A stretch of DNA of 64,000 nt from JAEUNJ01 sp052035955 (GCA_052035955.1 JBPOHD010000027.1:95017-159016); one strand, 5' to 3'. Counted from the stretch's first letter, positions 49,154 to 58,833 are shown. Numbers and translations: made by a program. The notes: generated by a model not told the origin, from the letters alone.

Positions 49154-50041
49154 ATGGCACTACAGAGTTTAGACATCGCCCGCCGCTCGGCGACCACGAC
49201 TCCGGCGCCGGGGGCCCGCCAGACCACGGAAGTGGCGAAGCTGATCGACGTCTCCACCTGCATCGGCTGCAAGGCCTGCCAGGTGGCGTGCATGGAGTGG
49301 AACGACCTGCGCGACGAAGTCGGCAGCTGCCAGGGCTTCTACGACAACCCGGCCGACCTGTCGGCCAAGTCGTGGACCGTGATGCGCTACGCCGAGGTGG
49401 AGGAGAAGGGCAGGCTGGAATGGCTGATCCGCAAGGACGGCTGCATGCATTGCGCCGATCCGGGCTGCCTCAAGGCGTGCCCGGCGCCCGGCGCCATCAT
49501 CCAGTACGCCAATGGCATTGTCGACTTCCACCAGGAGAACTGCATCGGCTGCGGCTACTGCGTGACCGGCTGTCCGTTCAACATCCCGCGCATCTCCAAG
49601 GAGGACAGCAAGGCCTACAAGTGCTCGCTGTGCTCCGACCGGGTGGCGGTCGGCCAGGCGCCGGCTTGCGTCAAGACCTGCCCGACCGGCGCCATCCAGT
49701 TCGGCTCCAAGGAACAGATGACGGATTACGCCGAGAAGCGGGTCAAGGACCTCAAGTCGCGCGGCTTCGAGAAGGCGGGGCTCTACGATCCGGCCGGCGT
49801 CGGCGGCACCCACGTGATGTACGTGCTGCACCACGCGGACCAGCCGCAGCTCTACAGCAACCTGCCGGCCGACCCCTCGATCAGTCCGCTGGTCTCGCTG
49901 TGGAAGGGCTTCGCCAAGCCGCTGGCCACGCTGGCCCTGGCCGGGGTGGCGCTGGGCAGCCTGTTCCACTACATCACCAAGGGTCCGAACGAAGTCTCGA
50001 AGGAACTCGAGGACGAGATGGAAAAGGAAAACACGCCATGA
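49154..50041 (+). CDS. fdnH: formate dehydrogenase beta (iron-sulfur) subunit
   Basis: 295 residues, close to E. coli FdnH (294). Four ferredoxin-like cysteine groups can be read: CIGCKACQVAC, CMHCADPGCLKAC, CIGCGYCVTGC and CSLCSDRVAVGQAPACVKTC. A C-terminal membrane helix (KPLATLALAGVALGSLFHYI) anchors it. It carries electrons from the alpha to the gamma subunit. It lies 12 bases after fdnG and overlaps the gamma gene (ATGA). Confidence 0.95.
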   Translation: MALQSLDIARRSATTTPAPGARQTTEVAKLIDVSTCIGCKACQVACMEWNDLRDEVGSCQGFYDNPADLSAKSWTVMRYAEVEEKGRLEWLIRKDGCMHCADPGCLKACPAPGAIIQYANGIVDFHQENCIGCGYCVTGCPFNIPRISKEDSKAYKCSLCSDRVAVGQAPACVKTCPTGAIQFGSKEQMTDYAEKRVKDLKSRGFEKAGLYDPAGVGGTHVMYVLHHADQPQLYSNLPADPSISPLVSLWKGFAKPLATLALAGVALGSLFHYITKGPNEVSKELEDEMEKENTP

Positions 50042-50664
50042 TCCGCAACCCCAAAGACCTGCAGCGCTATACGCCCCAGGAGAGGTCCAACCACTGGGTG
50101 GTGGGGATCTGCTTCATCCTCCTCGCCCTTTCCGGACTGGCTTTCTTCCACCCGGCCTTCTTTCCGCTGTCGCAGCTGTTCGGCGGCGCGGTCTGGGCGC
50201 GCATCCTCCATCCCTACGTCGGCGTGATCATGGCCGTTTCCTTCCTGGCCATGTTCTTCCGCTTCCGCCACCTGAACGTCATGACCCCGGCGGACAGGGA
50301 ATGGCTGGACCGGGTGGGCGAGATGGTGGACGGCAACGACCACAACATGCCGGAGCAGGGCAAGTACAACGGCGGCCAGAAGGTGATGTTCTGGGCCCTG
50401 GCCGTCTGCGTGCTGCTGCTCGTCGTCTCCGGCGTGGTCATGTGGCGGGCCTGGTTCAACCTGCCGGTGGATCTGGTCCGCTTCGGCAGCGTCCTGCACG
50501 CCGCCACCGCGGCAGTGATGATCGCCCTGATCTTCGTGCACGTGTATGCCGCCATCTGGACCAAAGGCACGATCCGCGCCATGTGGTACGGTACGGTCAC
50601 CCGCGCCTGGGCCAAGCAGCATCATCGGGCCTGGTACCGCCAGGTGACCGGCGACAACCGCTGA
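50038..50664 (+). CDS. fdnI: formate dehydrogenase gamma subunit, cytochrome b556
   Basis: 208 residues from the ATG at 50038, with four predicted membrane helices. Histidines in the helices (for example ERSNHWVVG and the later LHAATAAVMIALIFVHVYAAIW) fit the two haem b ligands. It takes electrons from the beta subunit to reduce quinone. A classic terminator follows, so fdnGHI is one operon. Confidence 0.95.
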   Translation: MIRNPKDLQRYTPQERSNHWVVGICFILLALSGLAFFHPAFFPLSQLFGGAVWARILHPYVGVIMAVSFLAMFFRFRHLNVMTPADREWLDRVGEMVDGNDHNMPEQGKYNGGQKVMFWALAVCVLLLVVSGVVMWRAWFNLPVDLVRFGSVLHAATAAVMIALIFVHVYAAIWTKGTIRAMWYGTVTRAWAKQHHRAWYRQVTGDNR

Positions 50665-50693
50665 CCACCGCGAGACCTTCCAACCCGTAAACG

Positions 50694-50719
50694 GCGGACG
50701 CCTGCGGGCGTCCGCTTTT
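50694..50719 (+). terminator. rho-independent terminator after fdnGHI
   Basis: GCGGACGCC and GGCGTCCGC form a 9-base-pair stem with a TGCG loop, followed by TTTT. It lies 30 bases past the gamma-subunit stop and just before fdhE, which therefore gets reduced read-through or its own promoter. Confidence 0.9.
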
Positions 50720-50732
50720 CGTTGATGCGACC

Positions 50733-51656
50733 ATGACTGACTCCCGCCTCGAACCGCAAGCCCTCGCCACCCCCTCGGGGGAACCGCCCCGCGTCATCCT
50801 GCCGGGGCGGACGACCGTCTTCGCCGACCGCGCGCGGCGCTTCGCAGCCCTTTCCGCCGGCCATGCCCTGGGCGACTGGCTCGCCTTCCTGGGCCATCTG
50901 ACGGCAGCGCAGCAGTCGGCCCTGGATAACTTCCCGGCCGTGCCGCTGCCGGATGCCCCTGCCCTGACCCGCTGCCGCGAGCACGGCATGCCGCCCCTGC
51001 CCGCCCAGTCCTGGCCGCGGGCACCGGCCTGGCGGGCCGCCCTTGCCGTCATCGGCGAACACCTGCTGCCGCACGCCCCGCCGGCCGCCGCCGACACCCT
51101 GCGCAGCCTTGCCGCCGCCACCCCGGAAGCCGTCGAGGCCCTCGCCGACCGCGTCCTGCGCACCGAACTCTATGGCGGGCAGGCCGACCGCCTGCCCTTC
51201 GTTGCCGCCGCCCTGCAGGTTTATTGGACCCACCTCGCCGCGAGCCTCGGCGCCGCCGGCGTGCCGGCCCTCGACGTGCCCGGCGTCTGCCCCTGCTGCG
51301 GTTTCCTGCCCGTCGGCAGCGTCGTCCGCGCCGGCGGCGAGGTCGCCAGCCTGCGCTACCTCCATTGCGCCCTGTGCAACGCGGAGTGGAACCTGGTGAG
51401 GGTGAAATGCGCCGCCTGCGACGCCAACGAGAAGGTTTCCTATCGCCAGATCGAGGGCGGTGACGGTGCCGTCCGTGCCGAGACCTGCGACGACTGCCAC
51501 GCCTACCTGAAGATCTACTACCAGGAGAAATCCCGGGACCTGGATCCGGTGGCCGACGACCTGGCCACCCTGGCCCTCGACATCCTGGTGGACGAGGCCG
51601 GCTATACGAGGGCCGGCCCCAACCTGCTGCTGGTGCCGGGGAACGCGACGAACTGA
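50733..51656 (+). CDS. fdhE: formate dehydrogenase accessory protein FdhE
   Basis: 307 residues. The C-terminal half holds four CXXC pairs (CPCC, CALC, CAAC, CDDC) that form the rubredoxin-like metal sites of FdhE, with the family segment SLRYLHCALCNAEWNLVRVKC. FdhE is a cytoplasmic factor needed to make respiratory formate dehydrogenase active. Position directly after fdnGHI supports the role. The next gene to the right belongs to the perchlorate group. Confidence 0.94.
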   Translation: MTDSRLEPQALATPSGEPPRVILPGRTTVFADRARRFAALSAGHALGDWLAFLGHLTAAQQSALDNFPAVPLPDAPALTRCREHGMPPLPAQSWPRAPAWRAALAVIGEHLLPHAPPAAADTLRSLAAATPEAVEALADRVLRTELYGGQADRLPFVAAALQVYWTHLAASLGAAGVPALDVPGVCPCCGFLPVGSVVRAGGEVASLRYLHCALCNAEWNLVRVKCAACDANEKVSYRQIEGGDGAVRAETCDDCHAYLKIYYQEKSRDLDPVADDLATLALDILVDEAGYTRAGPNLLLVPGNATN

Positions 51657-51736
51657 GCGGCGCCGCGTTTCCGCACCCCGGCGAAGGGGGGGCCGAACGG
51701 CGGTCGCCCTTTGGGTATCATGGGCCTTTGCCCCGT

Positions 51737-53776
51737 ATGCCGCCCATGGCCACGCAATCCCGCGCCCTGAAGATCGCCGCCCTCTATGCCTTGTTCGGGG
51801 TCGCCTGGTCCGTTCTCTCCGACCGGGTCATCCTGCTGTTCGCGCCGGATGCCTCCGTATTCGCCCACCTCGAGGTCTGGAAGGGCGTCGTCTTCGTCCT
51901 GCTCTCGGCCGTCATGCTGTTCCTCGCCGCCGGCGGCCTGCGCAATGCAGCGTTCCACGGGCCGGAAGACGTCGGTGCGCCGGGCACCACGTCCCTGATC
52001 CTCGTCTTTGCGGGACTGGCCTCGGCCATCGTCCTGGTGGGCCTGGTGGGCGTGGCCCACACCGCCGACAAGCAGCGGGAAAAGGAAGTCGAGCGATTGC
52101 AGTCCATTGCCGACCTCAAGGTCCGCCAGATCGCCCTCTGGTTCGGCGAACGCCTGGCCGACGCCCGCGTGGTCCGCAACGACGTCGCCCTCACCGAGAC
52201 CTATTCGGCCTGGCGGCGAAGCGGCGACGATGCCCTGCGCCTGCGGCTCCTGGAAAGGCTGCGCATGCATGGCGCCACCCACGATTATCCGGTGGTGGCC
52301 CTGCTCGACGAGACGGGCGACATCCTCATGCAGTCGGACGGTCCGCCGGACAATCCGGCAGCGATGCGCGACGCCGTCCTGCGCGCGTTCGCCACCGGAG
52401 AAGCCACCTCCACCGACCTCTACCAGACCGGTCCGGCCGGCCACGAACGGGTGCACCTGGACTTCATCGCGCCCCTGCGGTCCGCACCGGACGGGCCCCG
52501 CCTCGCCGTCGTCCTGCGGGTGGACCCCAACCGCTTCCTGTTTCCCTACATCCAGGCCTGGCCCGTACCGAGCGCCAGCGCCGAAACCCTCCTGTTTCGC
52601 GGCGAAGGCGGGCACGTCCTGTTCCTCAACGAACTGCGCCACCGCTCGGACACCGCGCTCAAACTGCGCGTGCCCTTCGAGCGGGGCGCCGACCTGCTGG
52701 CCGTCCAGGTGCTGCAGGGCCGCGCCAAGCCCGGGGAACCGGTCGAGGGGCGGGATTACCGCGACGTGCCTGTGCTGGGCGTCGTCAAGGCGATCCCGGC
52801 CACGGCCTGGTTCCTCGTCACCAAGCTGGACAAGGCCGAACTCTATGCCCAGGCCAAGAGCGATGCCGGATGGATCGCCCTCGCCGAAGTCCTCGCACTC
52901 TCCGTGGCCGCGGTGGCCCTGGTCCTGGCCCACCAGCGGCGGGAACTGCGGCATGCCCTGGCGCGACGCCGGGAACAGGACGAGAAGCTGAGGGCCCTGC
53001 ACCTGCTCGATGCCGTCGCCGAGTGCTCGACGGATGCCATCTTCGCGAAGGACCGGGAGGGCCGCTACCTGCAGGCCAACCGGGAGATGTGCCGCTCCCT
53101 CGGGAGGACGCGCGAAGAGATCGTCGGCCGCCACGACCGGGATCTCTTTCCGGCGGAGGATGCCGAGAGGCTGGCAGCCTTCGACCGCAGGGTGCTCGCC
53201 GGTGGCCAGGTCATGAGCAGCGAGGAGGCGCTGACCACCGGTGGCGGGGTACGCACCTTCCTCTCGACCAAGGGCCCGCTGCTCGATGGCCGGGGGAACG
53301 TCGTCGGCCTGTTCGGCATCGCCCGGGACGTCACCGAAAAGAAGTTCCAGGAGCGCGAGTCGAAGGCCGGCGAAGCCCGCTACCGCGCCGTCTTCGATGC
53401 AGTCGCCGAGGCCATCTCCCTGCACGATGCGGCCTCCGGCGCGATCCTCGACGTCAATGGCCCCATGACCGACCTGTACGGCTACAGCCGCAACGAGGCC
53501 CGGAACCTGGTCATCGGCGACCTGAGCGCCGACCAGCCGCCCCATACCCGGGAATGGCTGGGCGGCTGGTTCAGGCGGGCGGTCCAGGGGGAAAAGCCTT
53601 GCTTCGAGTGGATGATCCGCCGCCGTGACGGCATGTTGGTCCGCGTCGAGATGAGCATGCGCCGAATAGAGAACGCGGGCCGTCCCTGCGTCCTGGTCCT
53701 GGCCCGCCGGCTGGAGGGCAAGGCCGGCCTGACGTCCGCCTCACCGCTTCCGGGGGCCGCGGAAGAACGAGCCTAG
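51737..53776 (+). CDS. pcrP: membrane PAS-domain sensor protein without a kinase domain (PcrP-like)
   Basis: About 679 residues from the ATG at 51737 (an ATG at 51746 is possible). Two N-terminal membrane helices, a third near residue 90, an extracytoplasmic sensor of about 270 residues, another helix near 380, and two PAS domains follow (DAVAECSTDAIFAKDREGRYLQ and DAVAEAISLHDAASGAILDVN). No histidine kinase, cyclase or other output domain follows, so it may signal through contact with another protein. A PAS protein next to PcrS/PcrR is known from perchlorate islands and called PcrP; the symbol rests on that context. Its stop shares CTAG with the convergent pcrS stop. Confidence 0.75.
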   Translation: MPPMATQSRALKIAALYALFGVAWSVLSDRVILLFAPDASVFAHLEVWKGVVFVLLSAVMLFLAAGGLRNAAFHGPEDVGAPGTTSLILVFAGLASAIVLVGLVGVAHTADKQREKEVERLQSIADLKVRQIALWFGERLADARVVRNDVALTETYSAWRRSGDDALRLRLLERLRMHGATHDYPVVALLDETGDILMQSDGPPDNPAAMRDAVLRAFATGEATSTDLYQTGPAGHERVHLDFIAPLRSAPDGPRLAVVLRVDPNRFLFPYIQAWPVPSASAETLLFRGEGGHVLFLNELRHRSDTALKLRVPFERGADLLAVQVLQGRAKPGEPVEGRDYRDVPVLGVVKAIPATAWFLVTKLDKAELYAQAKSDAGWIALAEVLALSVAAVALVLAHQRRELRHALARRREQDEKLRALHLLDAVAECSTDAIFAKDREGRYLQANREMCRSLGRTREEIVGRHDRDLFPAEDAERLAAFDRRVLAGGQVMSSEEALTTGGGVRTFLSTKGPLLDGRGNVVGLFGIARDVTEKKFQERESKAGEARYRAVFDAVAEAISLHDAASGAILDVNGPMTDLYGYSRNEARNLVIGDLSADQPPHTREWLGGWFRRAVQGEKPCFEWMIRRRDGMLVRVEMSMRRIENAGRPCVLVLARRLEGKAGLTSASPLPGAAEERA

Positions 53777-55656
53777 AAGGCGCCGGTTCCCTTCGCCGGT
53801 TCCGCGGGCGTCACCGGCAGGACCACCGTGGCGAGGGCGCCGCCGCCGTCCGCCGACTGCAGGCTGACCTCACCCCCATGCTGGCGGACGATGCGCTGGA
53901 CGATGGCCAGCCCCAGGCCCGTGCCCTTGGCCTTGGTGGTGAAAAAGGGTTCGAACGCCTTGGCCTCGGCGTCGGGCGCCATACCCGGGCCGTGATCACG
54001 GACGCGCACCTGGACCGCGGGACGGGACTCGTGCAACAGGGGCTCCGCATCGATCTCCACCACCGTGCCCGCGGGCGATGCATGGATGGCGTTCTCCAGG
54101 AGGTTCTGGAAGACCTGAAGCAGTTTGTTCCGATCGCCCAGCACCGTCGGCAGCTTGCGGTCGCCACGCAATTCCAGCGTCACCGACCGGCGCTGCTGCT
54201 CGGGCAGCAGGGAGACCGCGGCCGTGCGCAGCACCTCGCCGATGTCCGTCCAGTCCAGTTCGACGCTGCCGGGGCGGGCGAAGGCCAGCATGTCCTGCAG
54301 GATCACTTCCATGTAGCGGACCTGGTCGAGGGAGATCCCGCAATTGTCGGCCAGGGCCTGGCCGGCCTGCCGGTGGTGGTGGTCGAGGATCTGCAGGTTC
54401 ATCTTGACCGAGGAAAGGGCATTGCGCAGGTCGTGGGCGATCATCGAGGCCATGCGCCCCAGGGCGGCCTGCTCCGAAGTCTTGCCGGCCTTGCGCAGTT
54501 CGTCGGCCATGCGCACCATGGCCCTCGCCAGGATGCCGATCTCGTCCCGCCTGGCCACCGGCGCCGCGACCCCGGGCTCGCCGGCGGCGATGCGGTTGGC
54601 GACGCCGGTCAGGGCCTCGATGGGCCGGACCAGCAGGCCGGTCGCCAGGGCCAGGGAAAGCACCATCAGCACGCCGACCACCAGCACGACGAAAGCCACC
54701 CGGTTGCGGAAGGCCGTGGCCCCCGCATCCAGGGCGGCGAAGGACGCCGCTCCGCCGACCACGAGGAACTCGCCATCCCCCTGCCCGCCGGGTTCCCCGA
54801 CGGCCACGCGATTGAGGACGACGATCTGCGCCCGCGAAGGCTGGTCCACCCGCCGCTGGGGGTCGCCGCCCTTCAGCCAGTCGCCCCAGACATCGCGCAA
54901 GCCATAACGATCCACGGCGTTGGCCTGGGGCGCCGGCTCCGCCTCGCCGCCCGGCGGCTCCGAACGGTGCAGGAAGCGCCCGGTGGCATCGGAGATCCAG
55001 AACCCGATGTCATCCTGGGGGCGCCCAAGGTTGCCGACCAGGTGGCCGAAGTCGGCCGTGATCGCCACCGCTCCGATGACGATGGCGTTGCCGTCCCTGA
55101 CCGGTGCCCGCAGGAAGACCGCCCGCGGCAGGATTCCACGGGCCGCCGCATCCCCGCCTGCCGTCGGCCCTTCGCCGTCCCAGCGACCCCTGGAATTGCG
55201 CAGACCCTGGCGCTCCCGCAGCAGGGCATCGAAGCCGGCGCCGGCGGTCGGCGGGTCCATCACGGTCCACACCCTGTCGTCGAGCCGGTGGCTGACCAGG
55301 GTACGCGGCGCGCCGGCCCCCTGGAGTTCCACGCGGATCTCGTCGTAGGCCGGACGCTTGCGCATCAGCGCATTCACCTGGTCCACGAGGATTTGCAGGT
55401 TGTCGATGCTGGGCCCAGAATACTCGCCGGCCAACCCGGCCGCGCCACCTTCCGCGAGCATGCCCATGTCGCTGACGATCATCGCCAGGCTGCCCTCCAG
55501 CATGCGCGCCTCCCGGCTGACGTCGTCCGCCACGCGCTGGCGCAGCAGGCCGTGCTGCGCCTCGCTGGCCGCGTTCCAGGTCGCCGCCATGATGGCGGCG
55601 ATGGCGAGGACGGCGATCAGGACCGTGACGGCAAGCAGCTTGCGGGCGAGGCTCAT
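53773..55656 (-). CDS. pcrS: perchlorate-island sensor histidine kinase PcrS
   Basis: 627 residues from the ATG at 55656. Membrane helix at about 5-25, a periplasmic sensor of about 260 residues, a second helix, HAMP (LLVRPIEALTGVANRIAAGE), HisKA with His408 (MIAHDLRNALSSV) and an ATPase domain ending GTGLGLAIVQRIVRQHGG. It is divergent from pcrR with 123 bases between, so the two are a likely pair. It should sense a periplasmic or redox signal linked to perchlorate respiration; the ligand is unknown. The assignment as PcrS rests on context and architecture. Confidence 0.85.
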   Translation of the reverse strand: MSLARKLLAVTVLIAVLAIAAIMAATWNAASEAQHGLLRQRVADDVSREARMLEGSLAMIVSDMGMLAEGGAAGLAGEYSGPSIDNLQILVDQVNALMRKRPAYDEIRVELQGAGAPRTLVSHRLDDRVWTVMDPPTAGAGFDALLRERQGLRNSRGRWDGEGPTAGGDAAARGILPRAVFLRAPVRDGNAIVIGAVAITADFGHLVGNLGRPQDDIGFWISDATGRFLHRSEPPGGEAEPAPQANAVDRYGLRDVWGDWLKGGDPQRRVDQPSRAQIVVLNRVAVGEPGGQGDGEFLVVGGAASFAALDAGATAFRNRVAFVVLVVGVLMVLSLALATGLLVRPIEALTGVANRIAAGEPGVAAPVARRDEIGILARAMVRMADELRKAGKTSEQAALGRMASMIAHDLRNALSSVKMNLQILDHHHRQAGQALADNCGISLDQVRYMEVILQDMLAFARPGSVELDWTDIGEVLRTAAVSLLPEQQRRSVTLELRGDRKLPTVLGDRNKLLQVFQNLLENAIHASPAGTVVEIDAEPLLHESRPAVQVRVRDHGPGMAPDAEAKAFEPFFTTKAKGTGLGLAIVQRIVRQHGGEVSLQSADGGGALATVVLPVTPAEPAKGTGAF

Positions 55657-55779
55657 GGCGGCCGGGCTAAGGACGGAACGCCGCGGGAACGGAAGGCGGC
55701 AGGGAATGGCGGCTGAGATTCTTGCACGCCAAGGCGGATTCCAGGGCACCCGCGGGGATGGGTATCGAGGCACGGAGAC

Positions 55780-57150
55780 ATGAAGCACCTACTCATCGTG
55801 GATGACGACCAGGCAATCTGCCTGACCCTGCGCGCCCATTTCCAGCAGATGGGCTTCCATGTCTCGATCGCCCACAGTGCCGAGGAAGGGGCTTCCCTGG
55901 CCTTCTCCAGCAATATCGATGCCATCGTTTCCGACATCCGGCTGCCCGGCCGGAGCGGCCTCGACCTGCTGCGGGAGGTGAAGCAGCGCCGGCCGGCGTT
56001 GCCGATGATCATGATCACGGCCTTCCACGACCTGGAGATGACCGTCGCCGCCATGCAGGGCGGTGCCGCCGACTACGTCCCCAAGCCGATCGACATCGAC
56101 GAACTGGATGCGGCACTGGAGCGGGCCCTGTCGGGCGGCGCGGCCGTCGGCGAGGCCCTGGTGCTCGGCCCCGCCGACGGCAGCCCCTCGCAGATCGTCG
56201 GCCAGTCCCGCGTCATGAAGGAAGTCTTCAAGAGCATCGGCCTGGTGGCCCAGAGCCGGGTGACGGTGCTCATCCTCGGCGAATCCGGGACCGGCAAGGA
56301 GCTGGTCGCCCGGGCCATCCACAACGCCAGCGCCGAGAAGGACCTGCCCTTCGTCGCCGTCAATTGCGCCGCCCTCGTCGAGAACCTGCTGGAGAGCGAG
56401 CTTTTCGGCCACGAGCGCGGCGCCTTCACGGGCGCGGTCAGCGCCCACAAGGGCAAGATCGAGCAGGTCGGCGAGGGCACCCTGTTCCTGGACGAGATCG
56501 CGGAACTTTCGCCCCTGATGCAGGGCAAGCTGCTGCGCATCCTCGAGGAACGGGAATACAGCCCCGTCGGCAGCACCCACGTCCGGAAGAGCGCCGCCCG
56601 CTTCGTCACCGCCACCAATGCGGACCTGGCGGCGAGGGTCAAGGCAGGGACCTTCCGGGAGGATCTCTACTACCGCCTCAACGTGGCGACCCTGGAACTG
56701 CCGCCGCTTCGCGACCGGCGCAGCGACATCGGCCTGCTGGTGGAGACGCTGCTGCGCAAGATCAACCGGGACCTGCGCAAGAACCTGCGGCGCGTTTCCG
56801 GCGACGCCATGGCCTGCCTGCACGCCTTCGATTGGCCGGGCAACGTGCGCCAGCTCGAGAACGTTCTCATGAAGGCCGCCGTCCTGGAACGGGGAGACAC
56901 TCTGACCGCCGAACACCTGCCCCCCGAGGTGGTCTGCCATACCGGAGGAGATGCCGGCGCCGGAGGTACGGCACCGGGACGGATCCCGACGCTGCGGGAA
57001 CTGGAGCGGGACCATATCCGTCGCGTCCTCCAGAGCACGGGGTGGCACAAGGGCGAGGCCTGCGAGATCCTCGGCATCTCGCGGCCCAAGCTGGAACGCC
57101 GCATCCGCGAGTTCGACTTCCATCCGCCGGCCGCGGGCGGCGCCGACTGA
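55780..57150 (+). CDS. pcrR: sigma54-dependent response regulator PcrR
   Basis: 456 residues. Receiver with Asp52 (AIVSDIRLPG), AAA+ domain with GESGTGKE and the sigma54 loop GAFTGA at 214-219, and a Fis-type DNA-binding end (GEACEILGISRPKLERRI). It is the NtrC-type activator of the perchlorate island. A near-perfect sigma54 promoter with three related upstream repeats lies in front of pcrA, the likely target. It is convergent with cld, separated by a hairpin. Confidence 0.9.
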   Translation: MKHLLIVDDDQAICLTLRAHFQQMGFHVSIAHSAEEGASLAFSSNIDAIVSDIRLPGRSGLDLLREVKQRRPALPMIMITAFHDLEMTVAAMQGGAADYVPKPIDIDELDAALERALSGGAAVGEALVLGPADGSPSQIVGQSRVMKEVFKSIGLVAQSRVTVLILGESGTGKELVARAIHNASAEKDLPFVAVNCAALVENLLESELFGHERGAFTGAVSAHKGKIEQVGEGTLFLDEIAELSPLMQGKLLRILEEREYSPVGSTHVRKSAARFVTATNADLAARVKAGTFREDLYYRLNVATLELPPLRDRRSDIGLLVETLLRKINRDLRKNLRRVSGDAMACLHAFDWPGNVRQLENVLMKAAVLERGDTLTAEHLPPEVVCHTGGDAGAGGTAPGRIPTLRELERDHIRRVLQSTGWHKGEACEILGISRPKLERRIREFDFHPPAAGGAD

Positions 57151-57153
57151 CAT

Positions 57154-57183
57154 GCCGGCGGCGCCCCCGTGGGGGCCGCCGGC
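57154..57183. terminator. bidirectional hairpin between pcrR and cld
   Basis: An 8-base-pair outer stem (GCCGGCGG/CCGCCGGC) and a C4/G4 inner stem fill the 47-base gap between two convergent genes. No T-tract is present on either side. Confidence 0.6.
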
Positions 57184-57197
57184 GCAGGGCGACAGGC

Positions 57198-58037
57198 CTA
57201 GTCCGCCAGGGCCTTGATCACGTTTTCGGGACTGTGGATCGTCCCCAGCACCGTGGGGCTGCCCCAGCGCACGTGGTACTTGTTCTCCGGGACCGAGGCC
57301 AGGGCGATCATCAGGTTGTTGAAGGCCAGCAGGTCGTTGGTCTCGAAATAGGTGATGAAGTCCGTGTCGTCGATGCCGGTGGAATGGTAGAGCTTGCGCT
57401 TCACGTTCACCAGGTAGGCCAGGGTGGGCGCCGTATGGGTCTCGATTTCCTTCAGGCGCTCCTCCAGCGGCCGGTTCCACCATTCGGCGCTCTTCTTGAC
57501 CGGCACCATCAGCGCGTAACGCGGGGCGTCGCCGGTATAGGAGGCGGAGCCCAGGCCGGCATTGAGCCCCGGCGACTGGTCCTTGGTGATGTAGTTGAGC
57601 GGCTTGGTGATGCCGACCAGGGTCTCGGTCACGTCCGAATGCCGGCCGATGGTGGTGGCCCGCAGTTCGCGCATGAAGGTCTGGGCCTTGGCCAGGTCGT
57701 AGGCATGGACGCGCAGGAAGTAGTCGGACTGGGTTTCCAGGCCGCGGGTGAGGTAGACGTCCACCAGCACGTTGTCCTTGTGCTTCTCGACCAGCCTCTT
57801 CACCTGGTCGGCGGCGGCCATGCGGTCCTTGGCCGGCACCATGTTCCAGTCGGCGCGGAGCTTGAGGGTCGTGAACAGGCCGAAGACGCCCGGCTGGACC
57901 AGGATCTTCGCCCGTTCGATGGTGGTCGGCGCCGCCGCCTGCTGCGCGGCGACGGGGACCGCGGTGACGGTCAGCGCGGCGGCAACGGCCGAGGCGATGA
58001 GGCCCAGTCTCACTTTTTTCGTCGTGTTGATTCCCAT
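57198..58037 (-). CDS. cld: chlorite dismutase (chlorite O2-lyase), periplasmic
   Basis: 279 residues from the ATG at 58037 (GGAGAA site upstream) with a Sec signal ending near AVA-A31. The mature part closely follows Dechloromonas-type Cld as I remember it. The proximal haem ligand is His201 and the distal catalytic Arg is Arg214, in HTAPTLAYLVNVKR; the 13-residue spacing equals that of His170/Arg183 in the D. aromatica enzyme. It converts toxic chlorite made by PcrAB into chloride and O2. It is the long, respiratory (pentameric) clade, not the short Cld-like type. It lies 61 bases after pcrD in the same direction, so it is probably in the pcr operon. Confidence 0.97.
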   Translation of the reverse strand: MGINTTKKVRLGLIASAVAAALTVTAVPVAAQQAAAPTTIERAKILVQPGVFGLFTTLKLRADWNMVPAKDRMAAADQVKRLVEKHKDNVLVDVYLTRGLETQSDYFLRVHAYDLAKAQTFMRELRATTIGRHSDVTETLVGITKPLNYITKDQSPGLNAGLGSASYTGDAPRYALMVPVKKSAEWWNRPLEERLKEIETHTAPTLAYLVNVKRKLYHSTGIDDTDFITYFETNDLLAFNNLMIALASVPENKYHVRWGSPTVLGTIHSPENVIKALAD

Positions 58038-58098
58038 GGCATTCTCCTTCGTTGGCTGCATTGAACGGCAGGCGGCGACGGCGCCGCCGGAAAGACGG

Positions 58099-58791
58099 TC
58101 ACGGGCCGGCCGTGGCGTTGTCGTAGGCGGCCGCCGTCCAGGCGGCGTCCAGGTGCACATAGCGGTGCAGGAGCCGGCCGAGGGCGGTGAACAGCCCCTC
58201 GCACAGCCGCGCCTCCATCTCGCCGGCCAGGGCCGGCAGCCAGCCGGACAGGTGGCGGGCGAGAAAATCGCGCTGGGCGTGGAGATAGGGCAGCGGATCC
58301 CGCCCTTCCTGAAGGGCCTGGGCCTGCTTGGCGGCCAGGAACTGCAGGAACTCCAGTTCGGCGGGAAGGGCGTCCTCCATGTCGTTGGCGGCCATGGCCA
58401 GGCCGAAATTGCGATAGAAGGCCTTCAGTTCGAGAAGCAGCCGCGGCTTCTCGTTGCGCTGCTCGCCATAGCTGCCTTCGTAAAGGGAGACACTGGGGCG
58501 CGGCGCATCGTTCTCGAAGGCAGCCAGGTAGGCCGCCTCGAGTTCCTCGATCTCGCCGGTCACCGTGAGCCAGGGAGCGACCAGGGTGTCGAACTCGTCC
58601 GCGATCGCCGGGAAACTGGCCCGCAGGGCCTCTCCCAGGGCCTCGGCATAGCTGCCGTCGGCCAGGTCCTCGAAGCCCTCGGTCTCCGGATAGCGGAAGG
58701 CCCGGGCGAACAGGCCGTAGGCCCGGCTGCGGGCCGCGGCCCTCAGCGCCTCGTCGGGCACCAGGTCTCTGATCTCGGTATTCGCGTTCAT
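58099..58791 (-). CDS. pcrD: molybdoenzyme assembly chaperone PcrD (TorD/NarJ family)
   Basis: 230 residues, helical and soluble, with no signal peptide. The family pattern includes YGLFARAFRYPETE near the start, EAAYLAAFENDAPRPSVSLYEG in the middle and FYRNFGLAMAANDMEDAL. Such chaperones bind the twin-arginine leader of their molybdoenzyme and hold it until the cofactor is inserted. The position between pcrC and cld marks PcrA as its client. Confidence 0.9.
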   Translation of the reverse strand: MNANTEIRDLVPDEALRAAARSRAYGLFARAFRYPETEGFEDLADGSYAEALGEALRASFPAIADEFDTLVAPWLTVTGEIEELEAAYLAAFENDAPRPSVSLYEGSYGEQRNEKPRLLLELKAFYRNFGLAMAANDMEDALPAELEFLQFLAAKQAQALQEGRDPLPYLHAQRDFLARHLSGWLPALAGEMEARLCEGLFTALGRLLHRYVHLDAAWTAAAYDNATAGP

Positions 58792-58833
58792 GGAATTCCT
58801 CGTCTGTCGTGTCGATGGCGGCGCCGGTGCGCC

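Noticed and set aside
53773..53776. Shared CTAG at convergent stops of pcrP/pcrS and also of the small gene/fic as a common signal
   Set aside because: CTAG contains TAG on both strands, so tight convergent packing will often produce it by chance; two cases in 64 kb need no special explanation.
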